The position numbers were made by a program, and so were the translations under genes. From Sphingomonas sp. (GTDB lineage Bacteria; Pseudomonadota; Alphaproteobacteria; Sphingomonadales; Sphingomonadaceae): 64,000 bases of DNA. The stretch lies in assembly GCA_019635535.1 (NCBI GenBank), contig JAHBZH010000001.1, forward strand, positions 2,074,995-2,138,994, given 5' to 3'. This document shows, one piece after another, positions 1 through 9,071 of the stretch. Below the pieces are notes generated by a model that saw only the letters and a list, made by a program, of their open reading frames with translations, was not told the origin of the DNA and did not search any database. How positions within the stretch are numbered: the stretch's first letter is position 1; each line of letters starts with the position of its first letter.

Positions 1-1650
1 GTTGAGATCGGTCACCGGCGCGATCGCCACCGCCGCCCGGAAGAGCCGCGGATCGAGCACATTGGTCTGCAACGCGGCATAGCCGCCATAGGACCAACCG
101 ACGATCGCGAGCTTCGCCGGATCGGCGATGCCTTCGGCGATCAGCCAGCGGCCGGCATCGTTGACGTCGCCGATCGCGGTGCGCCAGGCCTGAAAGCCGT
201 TTTCCCGGAACCAGTCGTCGCCATAGCCGGACGAACCGCGGAAATTGGGCTGCAGCACCGCATAGCCGCGATAGGCGAAATATTGCGCCAGCCAGTCAAA
301 GCCCCATTCGTCGCGCGAGTCCGGACCACCATGCGGCATGACGATCGCCGGCAGGCCGCGCCCGGTGCCGCCGGGGGGCAGCGTCAGATATGCGGGGATC
401 GCCGTACCGTCCGCCGCCCGATAGGTTACGGCGCGCACCTCGGCGAGCGTCACCCGCTCCAGCTGGGGCCGCGCCAGCATGATCTCGTTGAGCTGCCGCG
501 TGTCGCGATCATATGTGAAATAACGCCCGGGATCGCGATCGCTGCCCGCCAGGATGAGCAACCGGTTCTCGTCCTGCGAGGAATCGACGAAACGGATCAG
601 CGGCAGGCTCGGCATGGCGCGCGCCAGCTGTGTCGCCAGCTGCCGAAGCTCCGCATCGAAATAGACGACCTGGCGCACATCCGTGACATAGGTCGCGCCG
701 ATGACCCGTCCGCCGCGGCCGATCCGCACGATATTGTCAACATCCACGACGTCATTGGAAAGCAGCAATTCCTCCCGTCCCGAACCGTCCAGCGCGAGCC
801 GGTAGAGCGCAGCGCGGCCGTTCAGCTTGCGGGAGATGAAGGCGGAGTTCGTCACGCGATCGACCGCCAGGGGATAAAGGCCGTCGCGCGTCGAGACGGT
901 ATAATCGCCCAGCGGCGTCCAGCTGTTCGATCCGGCGGCGCGATAGAAATAGCTGATCCGGTCGCCCGTCATGCCGGTCTCGCCGCGCGGCGGCCGCATG
1001 CCCATGATGCGGATCGTGCCCTGTCCGTCCGTGACGTAGCGGACGGCATTGAGCCGGCCCTGTTCAACCGTACGGGACTGAAGGTTCGACGTATCGACGC
1101 GCACCACCCCATAACCCTCGCCGCGGCGCTCCAGATTGGTGCCCGCGCGCCGCTCGGGCACGAAATTCTGCCCCATCAGCACCGCACCGTCCTGCCCCGG
1201 CAGCCAATCGACAATATTGCCGCCCCACAGGCTCGCATATCGCTGGTAGAGGCTGTCGGTCTGCCCAAGCACGCGGATATTGCCGCCGTCGCGGTTCAGC
1301 GCGACGAGCCGGGACACCGCCACGATCTCGCCGGGTGTGTCGGTCAGCGCGAAGACGGTGCAAAGCAGCCGTTCCTCCGACACCCAGCCGCAGCCGCCCA
1401 GCCGCTGGCGCACGCCGTCGGCGCTGGTGGTGACGCGCGATTCGCCCGTATCCAGATCGACGGTGTAGAGCCGGGATGCCTGCCCTTGCGCGGGAGCGAC
1501 ATAGGCAAGCCGCCGTCCGCTCGGCGACAAGGCAATGCTTTCGATGCTTTCCCGGGCGCCAAATGCCGCAGCGGGATCGAATGATTGTGCGTAGGAAGAA
1601 ACAGGAAAGGCAAAGAACAGCAGCAGGTAACCGGCAATATAGCGACGCAT
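1..1650 (-). CDS. S9 family peptidase (prolyl oligopeptidase/acylaminoacyl-peptidase type), 3' end cut by window edge
   Basis: The first 550 codons of a secreted serine peptidase that runs off the left edge with no stop. The protein starts MRRYIAGYLLLFFAF with a Sec signal peptide ending near SSYA-QS (about residue 22), so it is exported. Residues about 30-390 look like the beta-propeller lid, followed by the alpha/beta hydrolase domain. The nucleophile motif GWSYGG is present with Ser520 (bases 82-99); the Asp and His of the triad should lie beyond base 1. Family members cleave oligopeptides; the substrate is unknown. It is divergent from the M28 peptidase gene, with 111 bp between the starts. 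The ATG at 1648-1650 fits the signal peptide. Confidence 0.9.
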   Translation of the reverse strand, partial: MRRYIAGYLLLFFAFPVSSYAQSFDPAAAFGARESIESIALSPSGRRLAYVAPAQGQASRLYTVDLDTGESRVTTSADGVRQRLGGCGWVSEERLLCTVFALTDTPGEIVAVSRLVALNRDGGNIRVLGQTDSLYQRYASLWGGNIVDWLPGQDGAVLMGQNFVPERRAGTNLERRGEGYGVVRVDTSNLQSRTVEQGRLNAVRYVTDGQGTIRIMGMRPPRGETGMTGDRISYFYRAAGSNSWTPLGDYTVSTRDGLYPLAVDRVTNSAFISRKLNGRAALYRLALDGSGREELLLSNDVVDVDNIVRIGRGGRVIGATYVTDVRQVVYFDAELRQLATQLARAMPSLPLIRFVDSSQDENRLLILAGSDRDPGRYFTYDRDTRQLNEIMLARPQLERVTLAEVRAVTYRAADGTAIPAYLTLPPGGTGRGLPAIVMPHGGPDSRDEWGFDWLAQYFAYRGYAVLQPNFRGSSGYGDDWFRENGFQAWRTAIGDVNDAGRWLIAEGIADPAKLAIVGWSYGGYAALQTNVLDPRLFRAAVAIAPVTDLN

Positions 1651-1761
1651 GACACCCCCTCTTGTTATGAACGTGATGCCTGCAAAGCGGTGCACGCGCA
1701 AGGTTGCCTCCAACGCGCCGCGATGCCAGAAGCCCCGCTTCCTCATTCAGGGAGAGACAGC

Positions 1762-3405
<1,644 letters not shown>

Positions 3406-3412
3406 TTCGCAT

Positions 3413-4411
3413 ATGACCTGGCGCCAGCCCGCCGAATGGGCGCCGCATGATTGCGTCTGGATCGGCTTTCCCAGCCATGCCGAGCTGTGGGAGGCCGACC
3501 TGGCGCCAGCGCAGGCCGAGGTCGCGGCCTTCGCGCGGATCGTCCATGCCGATGGCGCAGGCGAGGAGGTCCGGCTGGTCGCGGCCGACCCCGCCGCCGC
3601 CGACGCCGCCCGTGCGCTGGCACCGTTCGCGACCGTGCTGGTGGAGCCGTTCGGCGACATCTGGCTGCGCGATACCGGGCCGATCCTGCTGAAAAGCCCC
3701 GCCGGTCCGCGGGCGGCACGGTTCCGGTTCAACGGTTGGGGCGGAAAGTACGAGCTGGCGGGCGACGACACGATCGGCCTCAGGCTCGCGCGAACGATCG
3801 GGCTCGAGGCGGTGTCGCACGACTGGGTGCTGGAGGGCGGCGCCATCGACGTGGACGGCACCGGGCTTGCCGTCACCACCGAGCAATGCCTGCTTAACCC
3901 GAACCGCAATCCGGGCATGTCTCGCGAGGATGTCGAAGCGCGGCTGAAGGCCGATCTCGGCATCGATCGCCTGCTCTGGCTCGGCAATGGCCTGCTCAAC
4001 GACCATACGGACGGCCATGTCGACAATCTCGCCCGCTTCGTGGCGGAAGGGACGCTCGCCATGCCCGTCGCGGTCGAAGGCGATCCCAATGCAGCCGTCT
4101 ACGCGGATGCCAAGGCCCGCGCTGAAGCCTTCGGCGTGAAAGTCATCCCCCTCCCCTCGCCCGGCCGCGTCGAGCGCCCCTCGACTTCGCTCGGGACAGG
4201 AGACGGCGAGATCATCCCCGCCTCATACATGAACTTCTATGTCGGCAATGCCGCCATCGCCGTGCCGCTCTATGGCGCGCCGAACGACGAAGCCGCCATT
4301 GCCGCCATCGCCGCGCTCTTTCCGGGCCGGAAGGTGGCAGGCTATCGCGCCGATCATATATTGACCGGCGGGGGCAGCTTTCACTGTATCAGCCAGCAGG
4401 TGCCAGCATGA
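3413..4411 (+). CDS. aguA: agmatine deiminase
   Basis: A 332-residue cytoplasmic peptidyl-arginine-deiminase-fold enzyme converting agmatine to N-carbamoylputrescine and ammonia. The N-terminus has the family pattern of PAEWAPHD and the WIGFPS block, followed by WLRDTGP (substrate-binding Asp), the NGWGGKY block, a NDHTDGHVDN block carrying the catalytic His, and the C-terminal GGGSFHC motif with nucleophile Cys325. Its stop overlaps the aguB start (ATGA at 4408-4411), so the two consecutive steps are translationally coupled. Residues about 253-263 (VERPSTSLGTG) look like a translated piece of a palindromic repeat in a surface loop just before the conserved PASYMNF block. No arginine decarboxylase is in the window. 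Confidence 0.95.
   Translation: MTWRQPAEWAPHDCVWIGFPSHAELWEADLAPAQAEVAAFARIVHADGAGEEVRLVAADPAAADAARALAPFATVLVEPFGDIWLRDTGPILLKSPAGPRAARFRFNGWGGKYELAGDDTIGLRLARTIGLEAVSHDWVLEGGAIDVDGTGLAVTTEQCLLNPNRNPGMSREDVEARLKADLGIDRLLWLGNGLLNDHTDGHVDNLARFVAEGTLAMPVAVEGDPNAAVYADAKARAEAFGVKVIPLPSPGRVERPSTSLGTGDGEIIPASYMNFYVGNAAIAVPLYGAPNDEAAIAAIAALFPGRKVAGYRADHILTGGGSFHCISQQVPA
4170..4200 (+). repeat. short repeat-like segment inside aguA
   Basis: The GC-rich string around CCTCGACTTCGCTCGGGAC resembles one arm of the GGGCTGAGC...CTTCGACA repeat family seen twice elsewhere in the window. It has a small internal inverted repeat (CGAGCG...CGCTCG). It stays in frame and adds about 11 residues to a loop of agmatine deiminase. 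The second arm is absent, so this could be a decayed insertion or chance. Confidence 0.45.
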
Positions 4412-5256
4412 CCAAGCTCACCGTCGCCGCGCTTCAACTCGCGTTCGGGGACGATCTGGACGACAATATCCGCAACGTCTCCGAGCTGGTCCGCGAGGCG
4501 GCCGGCAAGGGCGCCCGGGTGGTGCTGCCGCCGGAGCTCTTCGAAGGCCCTTATTTCTGCCGCAGCCAGGACGAGGCGCTGTTCGCCACCGCGCGGCCGG
4601 TCGATGCCCATCCGGCGGTGCTGGCGATGCGGAAGCTTGCGGCGGAGCTGAGCATCTTCATTCCCACCAGCTTCTTCGAGGCAGACGGGCCGCATTTCTA
4701 CAACAGCCTGGCGATGATCGACGACAAGGGCGCCGTCATGGGCGTCTATCGCAAGAGTCACATTCCGGACGGGCCGGGTTATCAGGAGAAATTCTATTTC
4801 CGCCCCGGCAATACCGGCTTCCGCGCCTGGCCGACGCCGGGCGGCACGCTGGGCGTCGGGATCTGCTGGGACCAATGGTATCCGGAGACGGCCCGTAGCC
4901 TGATGCTGCACGGCGCCGACATCCTCTTCTACCCGACCGCGATCGGCACCGAGCCGCACGATCCCGATCTCGACACCAGCCGCCTGTGGCGCCGTGCGAT
5001 GATCGGCCATGCCGTGTCGAACGTCGTGCCGGTTGTCGCTGCCAACCGGATCGGCGATGAAGGCGGCCAGATCTTCTACGGCCACTCCTTCATCTGCGAC
5101 GAGCGCGGCGACATCCTCGCCGAGTTCGGCGCGAAGGAGACGGGCGCACTCGTCGCCACGCTCGATCTCGACGCCGCCAAATGCCACCGCGCCGCCTTCG
5201 GCTTCTTCCGCGACCGGCGGCCGGACCTTTACGGACGGATCGTCGAGGACATCTGA
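4408..5256 (+). CDS. aguB: N-carbamoylputrescine amidase
   Basis: A 282-residue nitrilase-superfamily enzyme that hydrolyses N-carbamoylputrescine to putrescine, CO2 and ammonia. The catalytic Glu43 (PPELFEG), Lys116 (VYRKSHIPDG) and Cys153 (GICWDQWYPE) triad is complete, and the HIPDGPGY and YFRPGN blocks are typical of AguB rather than of other nitrilases. It overlaps aguA by 4 bases and so forms a two-step agmatine-to-putrescine module. Its 3' end overlaps the convergent glycosylase gene by 28 bp. The length is normal for the family. Confidence 0.95.
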   Translation: MTKLTVAALQLAFGDDLDDNIRNVSELVREAAGKGARVVLPPELFEGPYFCRSQDEALFATARPVDAHPAVLAMRKLAAELSIFIPTSFFEADGPHFYNSLAMIDDKGAVMGVYRKSHIPDGPGYQEKFYFRPGNTGFRAWPTPGGTLGVGICWDQWYPETARSLMLHGADILFYPTAIGTEPHDPDLDTSRLWRRAMIGHAVSNVVPVVAANRIGDEGGQIFYGHSFICDERGDILAEFGAKETGALVATLDLDAAKCHRAAFGFFRDRRPDLYGRIVEDI

Positions 5257-5894
5257 ACCGCCCGCGCGAACACCGCTTCGAACATCGCGGGCGTCAGGCG
5301 GCCGGTATTCTGGTTGTAGCGCGAGCAGTGATAGCTATCGATCAGGGCCCGCCCGTCCGGCAGGCGATGCTCGGCGAGATGGGCGAAACGGTAGCGCGCC
5401 GGAATGCCGCCTGACGCCCGCACCGCCGCGTCATGCGCGATGCGGCCGAGCGCGACGATGACGCGGACATTCGGCAAATGCGCCAGCCCGGCCTCGTAAT
5501 AGGGACGGCAGGCAGCGGATTCCGCGGGCGTGGGCTTGTTCGCCGGCGGCAGGCATTTGACGGTGTTGAGGATGACGCAGCCCTTCAGGCGCAGGCCGTC
5601 ATCGGGGTGCGCATCGTAAACCCCTTCCGCCAGACCGGCCTTCAACAGCGTCTCGTAGAAAAGCGGGCCGGACTGGTCGCCGGTGAAGGGCCGCCCGGTG
5701 CGGTTCGCGCCCCACATGCCGGGGGCGAGCCCGGCGATGGCGAGCCAGGCCCCGGGATCGCCGAATGCGGGCACCGGCGCGTTCCACCAGTCCGGATGCT
5801 CGACGCGCAGATCCTCGCGCAGCGCGACGAGGCGCGGGCAAAGCGGGCAATCGCGCGGGGCTTCCGCATCGGCAACCGGGCTTTCGGGGATCAT
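5229..5894 (-). CDS. uracil-DNA glycosylase, family 5 (UDGb type)
   Basis: A 221-residue DNA repair glycosylase of the iron-sulfur UDG families. Seen in order: CPLC near residue 16, the GLAPG motif followed by GANRTGRPFTGD, a NTVKCLPP block, a NKPTP block with a nearby Cys, and a C-terminal YHCSRYNQNTGR motif. GLAPG with GANRTGRPF marks family 5 (Thermus UDGb type) rather than family 4. Such enzymes excise uracil and some other deaminated bases. The four Cys are placed to hold a 4Fe-4S cluster. It is convergent with aguB (28 bp overlap) and divergent from folK with a 23 bp gap. Confidence 0.9.
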   Translation of the reverse strand: MIPESPVADAEAPRDCPLCPRLVALREDLRVEHPDWWNAPVPAFGDPGAWLAIAGLAPGMWGANRTGRPFTGDQSGPLFYETLLKAGLAEGVYDAHPDDGLRLKGCVILNTVKCLPPANKPTPAESAACRPYYEAGLAHLPNVRVIVALGRIAHDAAVRASGGIPARYRFAHLAEHRLPDGRALIDSYHCSRYNQNTGRLTPAMFEAVFARAVQMSSTIRP

Positions 5895-5917
5895 GGGAAG
5901 CGTCTAGGCGGAGCGCG

Positions 5918-6406
5918 ATGGCAAGAACAAGCTATCTGATCGCTCTCGGCTCGAACCGCCGTCATGTCCGCCATGGCGGACCGGCGGGTGTGCTGCGCGC
6001 CGCGGTCGATAGGTTGCGGACATTGGGAAATGTCGAAACCGTCTCGGCGATCCGCGCCACCCCTGCGCTCGGCCCGGCCGGACGGAGCTTCGCCAATGGT
6101 GCCGCGCGTCTTTCCACCGATCTTGATCCGGACGCGCTGCTCGACGCGTTAAAGGGGATAGAGCGCCAATTCGGGCGGCGCGGCGGGCGGCGCTGGGGGC
6201 CGCGCGTGCTCGATCTCGACATCGTCCTGTGGTCGGAGGGCATGTGGGCCGGTGCGCCGGTCATCCCCCACCCCGAGTTCCGCAAGCGCGGCTTCGTGCT
6301 CGATCCGCTCACCGAAATCGCCGCCGACTGGCGCGATCCGGTCACCGGCCTCGCCATCCGCCATCTCCACGCCCGGTTGACCGCGCCCCGCCGCGCGCAT
6401 AGGTGA
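5918..6406 (+). CDS. folK: 2-amino-4-hydroxy-6-hydroxymethyldihydropteridine pyrophosphokinase (HPPK)
   Basis: A 162-residue enzyme of folate synthesis that pyrophosphorylates 6-hydroxymethyl-7,8-dihydropterin using ATP. Family marks are the N-terminal YLIALGSN, the central RFGRRGGRRWGPRVLDLDI signature with the paired Asp that bind Mg2+, and IPHPEFRKRGFVLDPL. The start is the ATG at 5918, directly followed by the conserved first strand. The gene stands alone here; no folB or folP is adjacent. It is followed after 16 bp by tRNA-Lys. Confidence 0.95.
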   Translation: MARTSYLIALGSNRRHVRHGGPAGVLRAAVDRLRTLGNVETVSAIRATPALGPAGRSFANGAARLSTDLDPDALLDALKGIERQFGRRGGRRWGPRVLDLDIVLWSEGMWAGAPVIPHPEFRKRGFVLDPLTEIAADWRDPVTGLAIRHLHARLTAPRRAHR

Positions 6407-6422
6407 CGTGTCCCCTTGGTCA

Positions 6423-6498
6423 GGGCCCTTAGCTCAGTCGGTAGAGCAACTGACTTTTAATCAGTAGGTCGCTGGTTCGAACCCAGCAGGGCTCACCA
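6423..6498 (+). tRNA. tRNA-Lys (anticodon TTT)
   Basis: A complete 76-nt cloverleaf. The acceptor stem GGGCCCT pairs with AGGGCTC (one G-U), the D arm is TAGCTCAGTCGGTAGAGCA, the anticodon loop CTTTTAA places TTT at 6456-6458, and the T arm contains GGTTCGAACC. The discriminator A and an encoded CCA end at 6498. The last six bases (6493-6498) are shared with the stop end of the convergent cyclase gene. Confidence 0.98.
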
Positions 6499-8250
6499 TC
6501 CTCTCGGTTCCCTTCGACTCAACCGATACATGGGAAACTCCCCGTAATTCTTGGCGAGTGCGATGCGGCCGACATAGCGGCTGACGAAGCGGTCCCCCGC
6601 TTCCAGCGCCAGGATCGCGGCGAAGGGCTCGGTGACGAAGACGGCGCCGGGCGGGGTCACCGGCTCGATCCGCGCGGCCTTGGAGACTTCGGTGCCGTAG
6701 AAGGTGGTACGCCCGGTGATGGGATCGCTGGTCCGCCAGGCCGGGCCGTAATGCGCGCCGACCCGCATCCCGCCCGTCGCGAGCCCCAGGGTCGTGTAAT
6801 CGACATCGGCCAGTGCGTCCTGCAGCTCCAGCGCGACCTCGGCGGCCAGCGTCGCGCTCGACGCCACCGCATAGAGCGCGTCGCCCCAGCTGTTGCGGCA
6901 TTCGATCCCCGCGCCATGCGTGTCGAGCACATCGGCGACGCGGCGCATCACGCCGTCCCAGAAGGCCGGCAGCGCGGTCTCCTTCAGGGTCGAGAAGCCG
7001 GCGAAATCGGTGAACAGGATCGCCGCCAGCGCGCGGGCACGATCGCTCGCGACGCGCGGCGGCGGCCGGTCCAGCGCGCGATCGACGACATCTGGCTCGA
7101 TCGCAATCACGCGCCCGCCGCTGCCGCGCCAGGCGGCGACGTCCGCGCCCGTGCCCGCCGGACCGTTCGAATCCTCGCCGTCCCAGATCGCGACCTGGAC
7201 CGGTTCAGCGCCGAGATGCCGGGCGCGCAATTGGGCAAGGCCCATCGCCATGCGGCTGCCATAACCATATTGGGCGGGGTCGCCGAAAAACTCCATCTCG
7301 CTGGCGATTGTGATGCCCGCCGCCCGCGCGAGGCAGGCGCGGTAGCGCGCTTCCCAACCCGGCCCGCCCGGCCGGACCGATTGGGCGAGGAAATCCTCCT
7401 CGACGAAAGGCAGGACGATATTGAGCTCGATCCCGCGCGCCAGCGCCGCTTCGGCGACCAGCAGGTCGCCGCCGCAAGCCAGTGCGCCATAGGCGAAGCC
7501 AATCCCCTCCCCGTCCAGCGCCGCGCCGATCCGCTCCGCAAGCTCTGCTTCCATCGCAGGATCGGCGGCGAACATATGACCGCAGAAATGCGCGACCCGG
7601 GGCGGCGTCAGCGGCGCGAGCAGATCGGCGGCGTCGGCGATGCCGAGATGTGCCGCGATCATGGCAAGCTGCCGCGCCGTGCCGGCACGGGCGCCATGAT
7701 CGGTGGCGGCGCCGATCGCCTCGCCGCGCAGCAATTCGGCCACCTCCGCGACGCGGCCGAGCAGCAGCAGGGCCTCGGCGCGGGTCGCGGCCTGATAATA
7801 ATCGCCGCCGGCCGTCACGGCGAGGTCGGCGAGCAGCCTTTCGGCCAGTGCCGCCGCCTCGTCTTCATCGCCCGCCAGCAGCGCCAGGGTCGCGGCGTTG
7901 ATGCCGGGAAAGGGATCGCCGCTTTCCGCATAGATGGCGTGATAGGCGCCGAACGCCGCCCGCAATGCCGCGCGGCGCGCCTCGCCCGCCGGCAGCTCAA
8001 GCGCCCGATCCTTGAGCAGCCGCGCGCCGATCGCGCGATGATGGGGGTCAGCGGAGCGATCGAGCCCGTAGGCTGCGAAGCGCTCCATCGCCCGCCCGGT
8101 GTCGCCCATCCGCGCCAGCGCCAGCACCTGCCGGTGCCTTATATCTGCCGAGGCGTCGCCCGCCGCGATCGCGGAGACGGTAAGGTCGTAGGCGCCGATC
8201 AGGTCGCCGCGCGACAAGGCGGACAAAGCAAGATCTGCGGCGTTGCTCAT
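6493..8250 (-). CDS. TPR-like protein with C-terminal class III adenylate/guanylate cyclase domain
   Basis: A 585-residue cytoplasmic protein. The N-terminal ~200 residues are helical, Ala/Leu-rich repeats resembling TPRs; a middle region (about 200-390) has no family I recognise. From about residue 395 comes a class III cyclase homology domain with the two metal Asp motifs LFTDFAGFS and SWGDALYA. It may make cAMP or cGMP, but the base-selecting residues cannot be assigned by eye. No signal peptide or membrane segment is visible. The TGA stop is formed by bases 6493-6495, inside the 3' end of tRNA-Lys on the other strand. It is divergent from the two-component operon (101 bp). Confidence 0.85.
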   Translation of the reverse strand: MSNAADLALSALSRGDLIGAYDLTVSAIAAGDASADIRHRQVLALARMGDTGRAMERFAAYGLDRSADPHHRAIGARLLKDRALELPAGEARRAALRAAFGAYHAIYAESGDPFPGINAATLALLAGDEDEAAALAERLLADLAVTAGGDYYQAATRAEALLLLGRVAEVAELLRGEAIGAATDHGARAGTARQLAMIAAHLGIADAADLLAPLTPPRVAHFCGHMFAADPAMEAELAERIGAALDGEGIGFAYGALACGGDLLVAEAALARGIELNIVLPFVEEDFLAQSVRPGGPGWEARYRACLARAAGITIASEMEFFGDPAQYGYGSRMAMGLAQLRARHLGAEPVQVAIWDGEDSNGPAGTGADVAAWRGSGGRVIAIEPDVVDRALDRPPPRVASDRARALAAILFTDFAGFSTLKETALPAFWDGVMRRVADVLDTHGAGIECRNSWGDALYAVASSATLAAEVALELQDALADVDYTTLGLATGGMRVGAHYGPAWRTSDPITGRTTFYGTEVSKAARIEPVTPPGAVFVTEPFAAILALEAGDRFVSRYVGRIALAKNYGEFPMYRLSRREPRGW

Positions 8251-8282
8251 CGCCTGTCCTTATGAGACCGGTGGCGGCGCGA

Positions 8283-8312
8283 GACAATTCACGACAAATC
8301 GCGACATACTGA
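8283..8312 (+). promoter_or_regulatory. three 10-bp-phased GACA direct repeats upstream of response regulator
   Basis: GACA occurs at 8283, 8293 and 8303, exactly one helical turn apart, in the blocks GACAATTCAC, GACAAATCGC and GACATACTGA. Tandem direct repeats with this spacing are the usual binding layout of OmpR/PhoB-class regulators. They lie about 45-70 bp before the 8352 start and also upstream of the divergent cyclase gene. Autoregulation by the 8352 regulator is inferred. Confidence 0.6.
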
Positions 8313-8351
8313 GGGTGGCACGATGCCTTCACGGAAACGTAAAGGAGCGAC

Positions 8352-9071
8352 ATGGCCGACGAACCGCATATCCTGCTGGTCGACGACGAGCGCGACATCC
8401 GCGATCCGCTCGCCGCCTATCTGTCGCGCAACGGCCTGCGCGTCACCAAGGCGGAGAATGCGGCGGTCGCGCGCCAGATGCTGTCCGCCTATGCGATCGA
8501 TCTGGTGCTGCTCGACATCATGATGCCGGGCGAGGACGGCCTGTCGCTCGCCAGCCATATCCGTGCCACGACCAAGCTGCCGATCATCCTGGTCACCGCG
8601 CGCACCGAGGAGACCGACCGGATCGTCGGGCTGGAATTGGGTGCTGACGATTATGTCAGCAAGCCCTTCTCCCCGCGCGAGCTGCTCGCCCGGATCAAGG
8701 CCGTGTTGCGCCGCGCGAACGAGAATGGCGGGCTGGTGCGTGCGCCCGATACCGAATCCTATGCCTTCGGTTCCTGGGTGCTGAAATCGGGCGAGCGCGA
8801 GCTGGTCGATGCCGATGGCGTCGCCATTCCGCTTTCGACCGGTGAATACAACCTGCTGCACGCCCTGGTGACGCATCCCCGCCGGGTCCTGAGCCGCGAG
8901 CAATTGCTCGATCTCAGCCAGGGCCGCGAGCTTGCCGCGTTCGAACGCAGCATCGACAATCATATCAGCCGGCTGAGGAAGAAGATCGAGGAAAACCCGT
9001 CCGATCCCAAGCTGATCAAGACGGTGTGGGGCGGCGGCTACACCCTGGCCACGGACGTCCGCAAGCTGTGA
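8352..9071 (+). CDS. OmpR/PhoB-family response regulator
   Basis: A 239-residue two-component regulator. The receiver domain (about 6-120) has the acidic pair VDDE (Asp11-Asp12), phospho-acceptor Asp55 in LVLLDIMMPGEDG, the Thr in LVTART and the Lys in VSKPFSP. A winged-helix DNA-binding domain follows (about 140-235) with LSTGEYNLL and the RSIDNHISRLRKKIEENP recognition region. AAAGGAG precedes the ATG. Its TGA overlaps the GTG start of the kinase gene, so the pair is coupled. GACA repeats in its own promoter and a similar set before the EF-hand gene at 11404 suggest targets. The sensed signal is unknown. Confidence 0.92.
   Translation: MADEPHILLVDDERDIRDPLAAYLSRNGLRVTKAENAAVARQMLSAYAIDLVLLDIMMPGEDGLSLASHIRATTKLPIILVTARTEETDRIVGLELGADDYVSKPFSPRELLARIKAVLRRANENGGLVRAPDTESYAFGSWVLKSGERELVDADGVAIPLSTGEYNLLHALVTHPRRVLSREQLLDLSQGRELAAFERSIDNHISRLRKKIEENPSDPKLIKTVWGGGYTLATDVRKL

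Noticed and set aside
1585..1761. An N-terminal extension of the M28 peptidase
   Set aside because: It would overlap the divergent S9 gene's signal peptide region and bury the lipoprotein signal; a ribosome-binding site points to TTG 1762.
6423..6498. tRNA-Lys as an integration site for a mobile element
   Set aside because: I found no integrase gene and no second copy of the tRNA 3' end nearby; the flanking genes have ordinary chromosomal composition.
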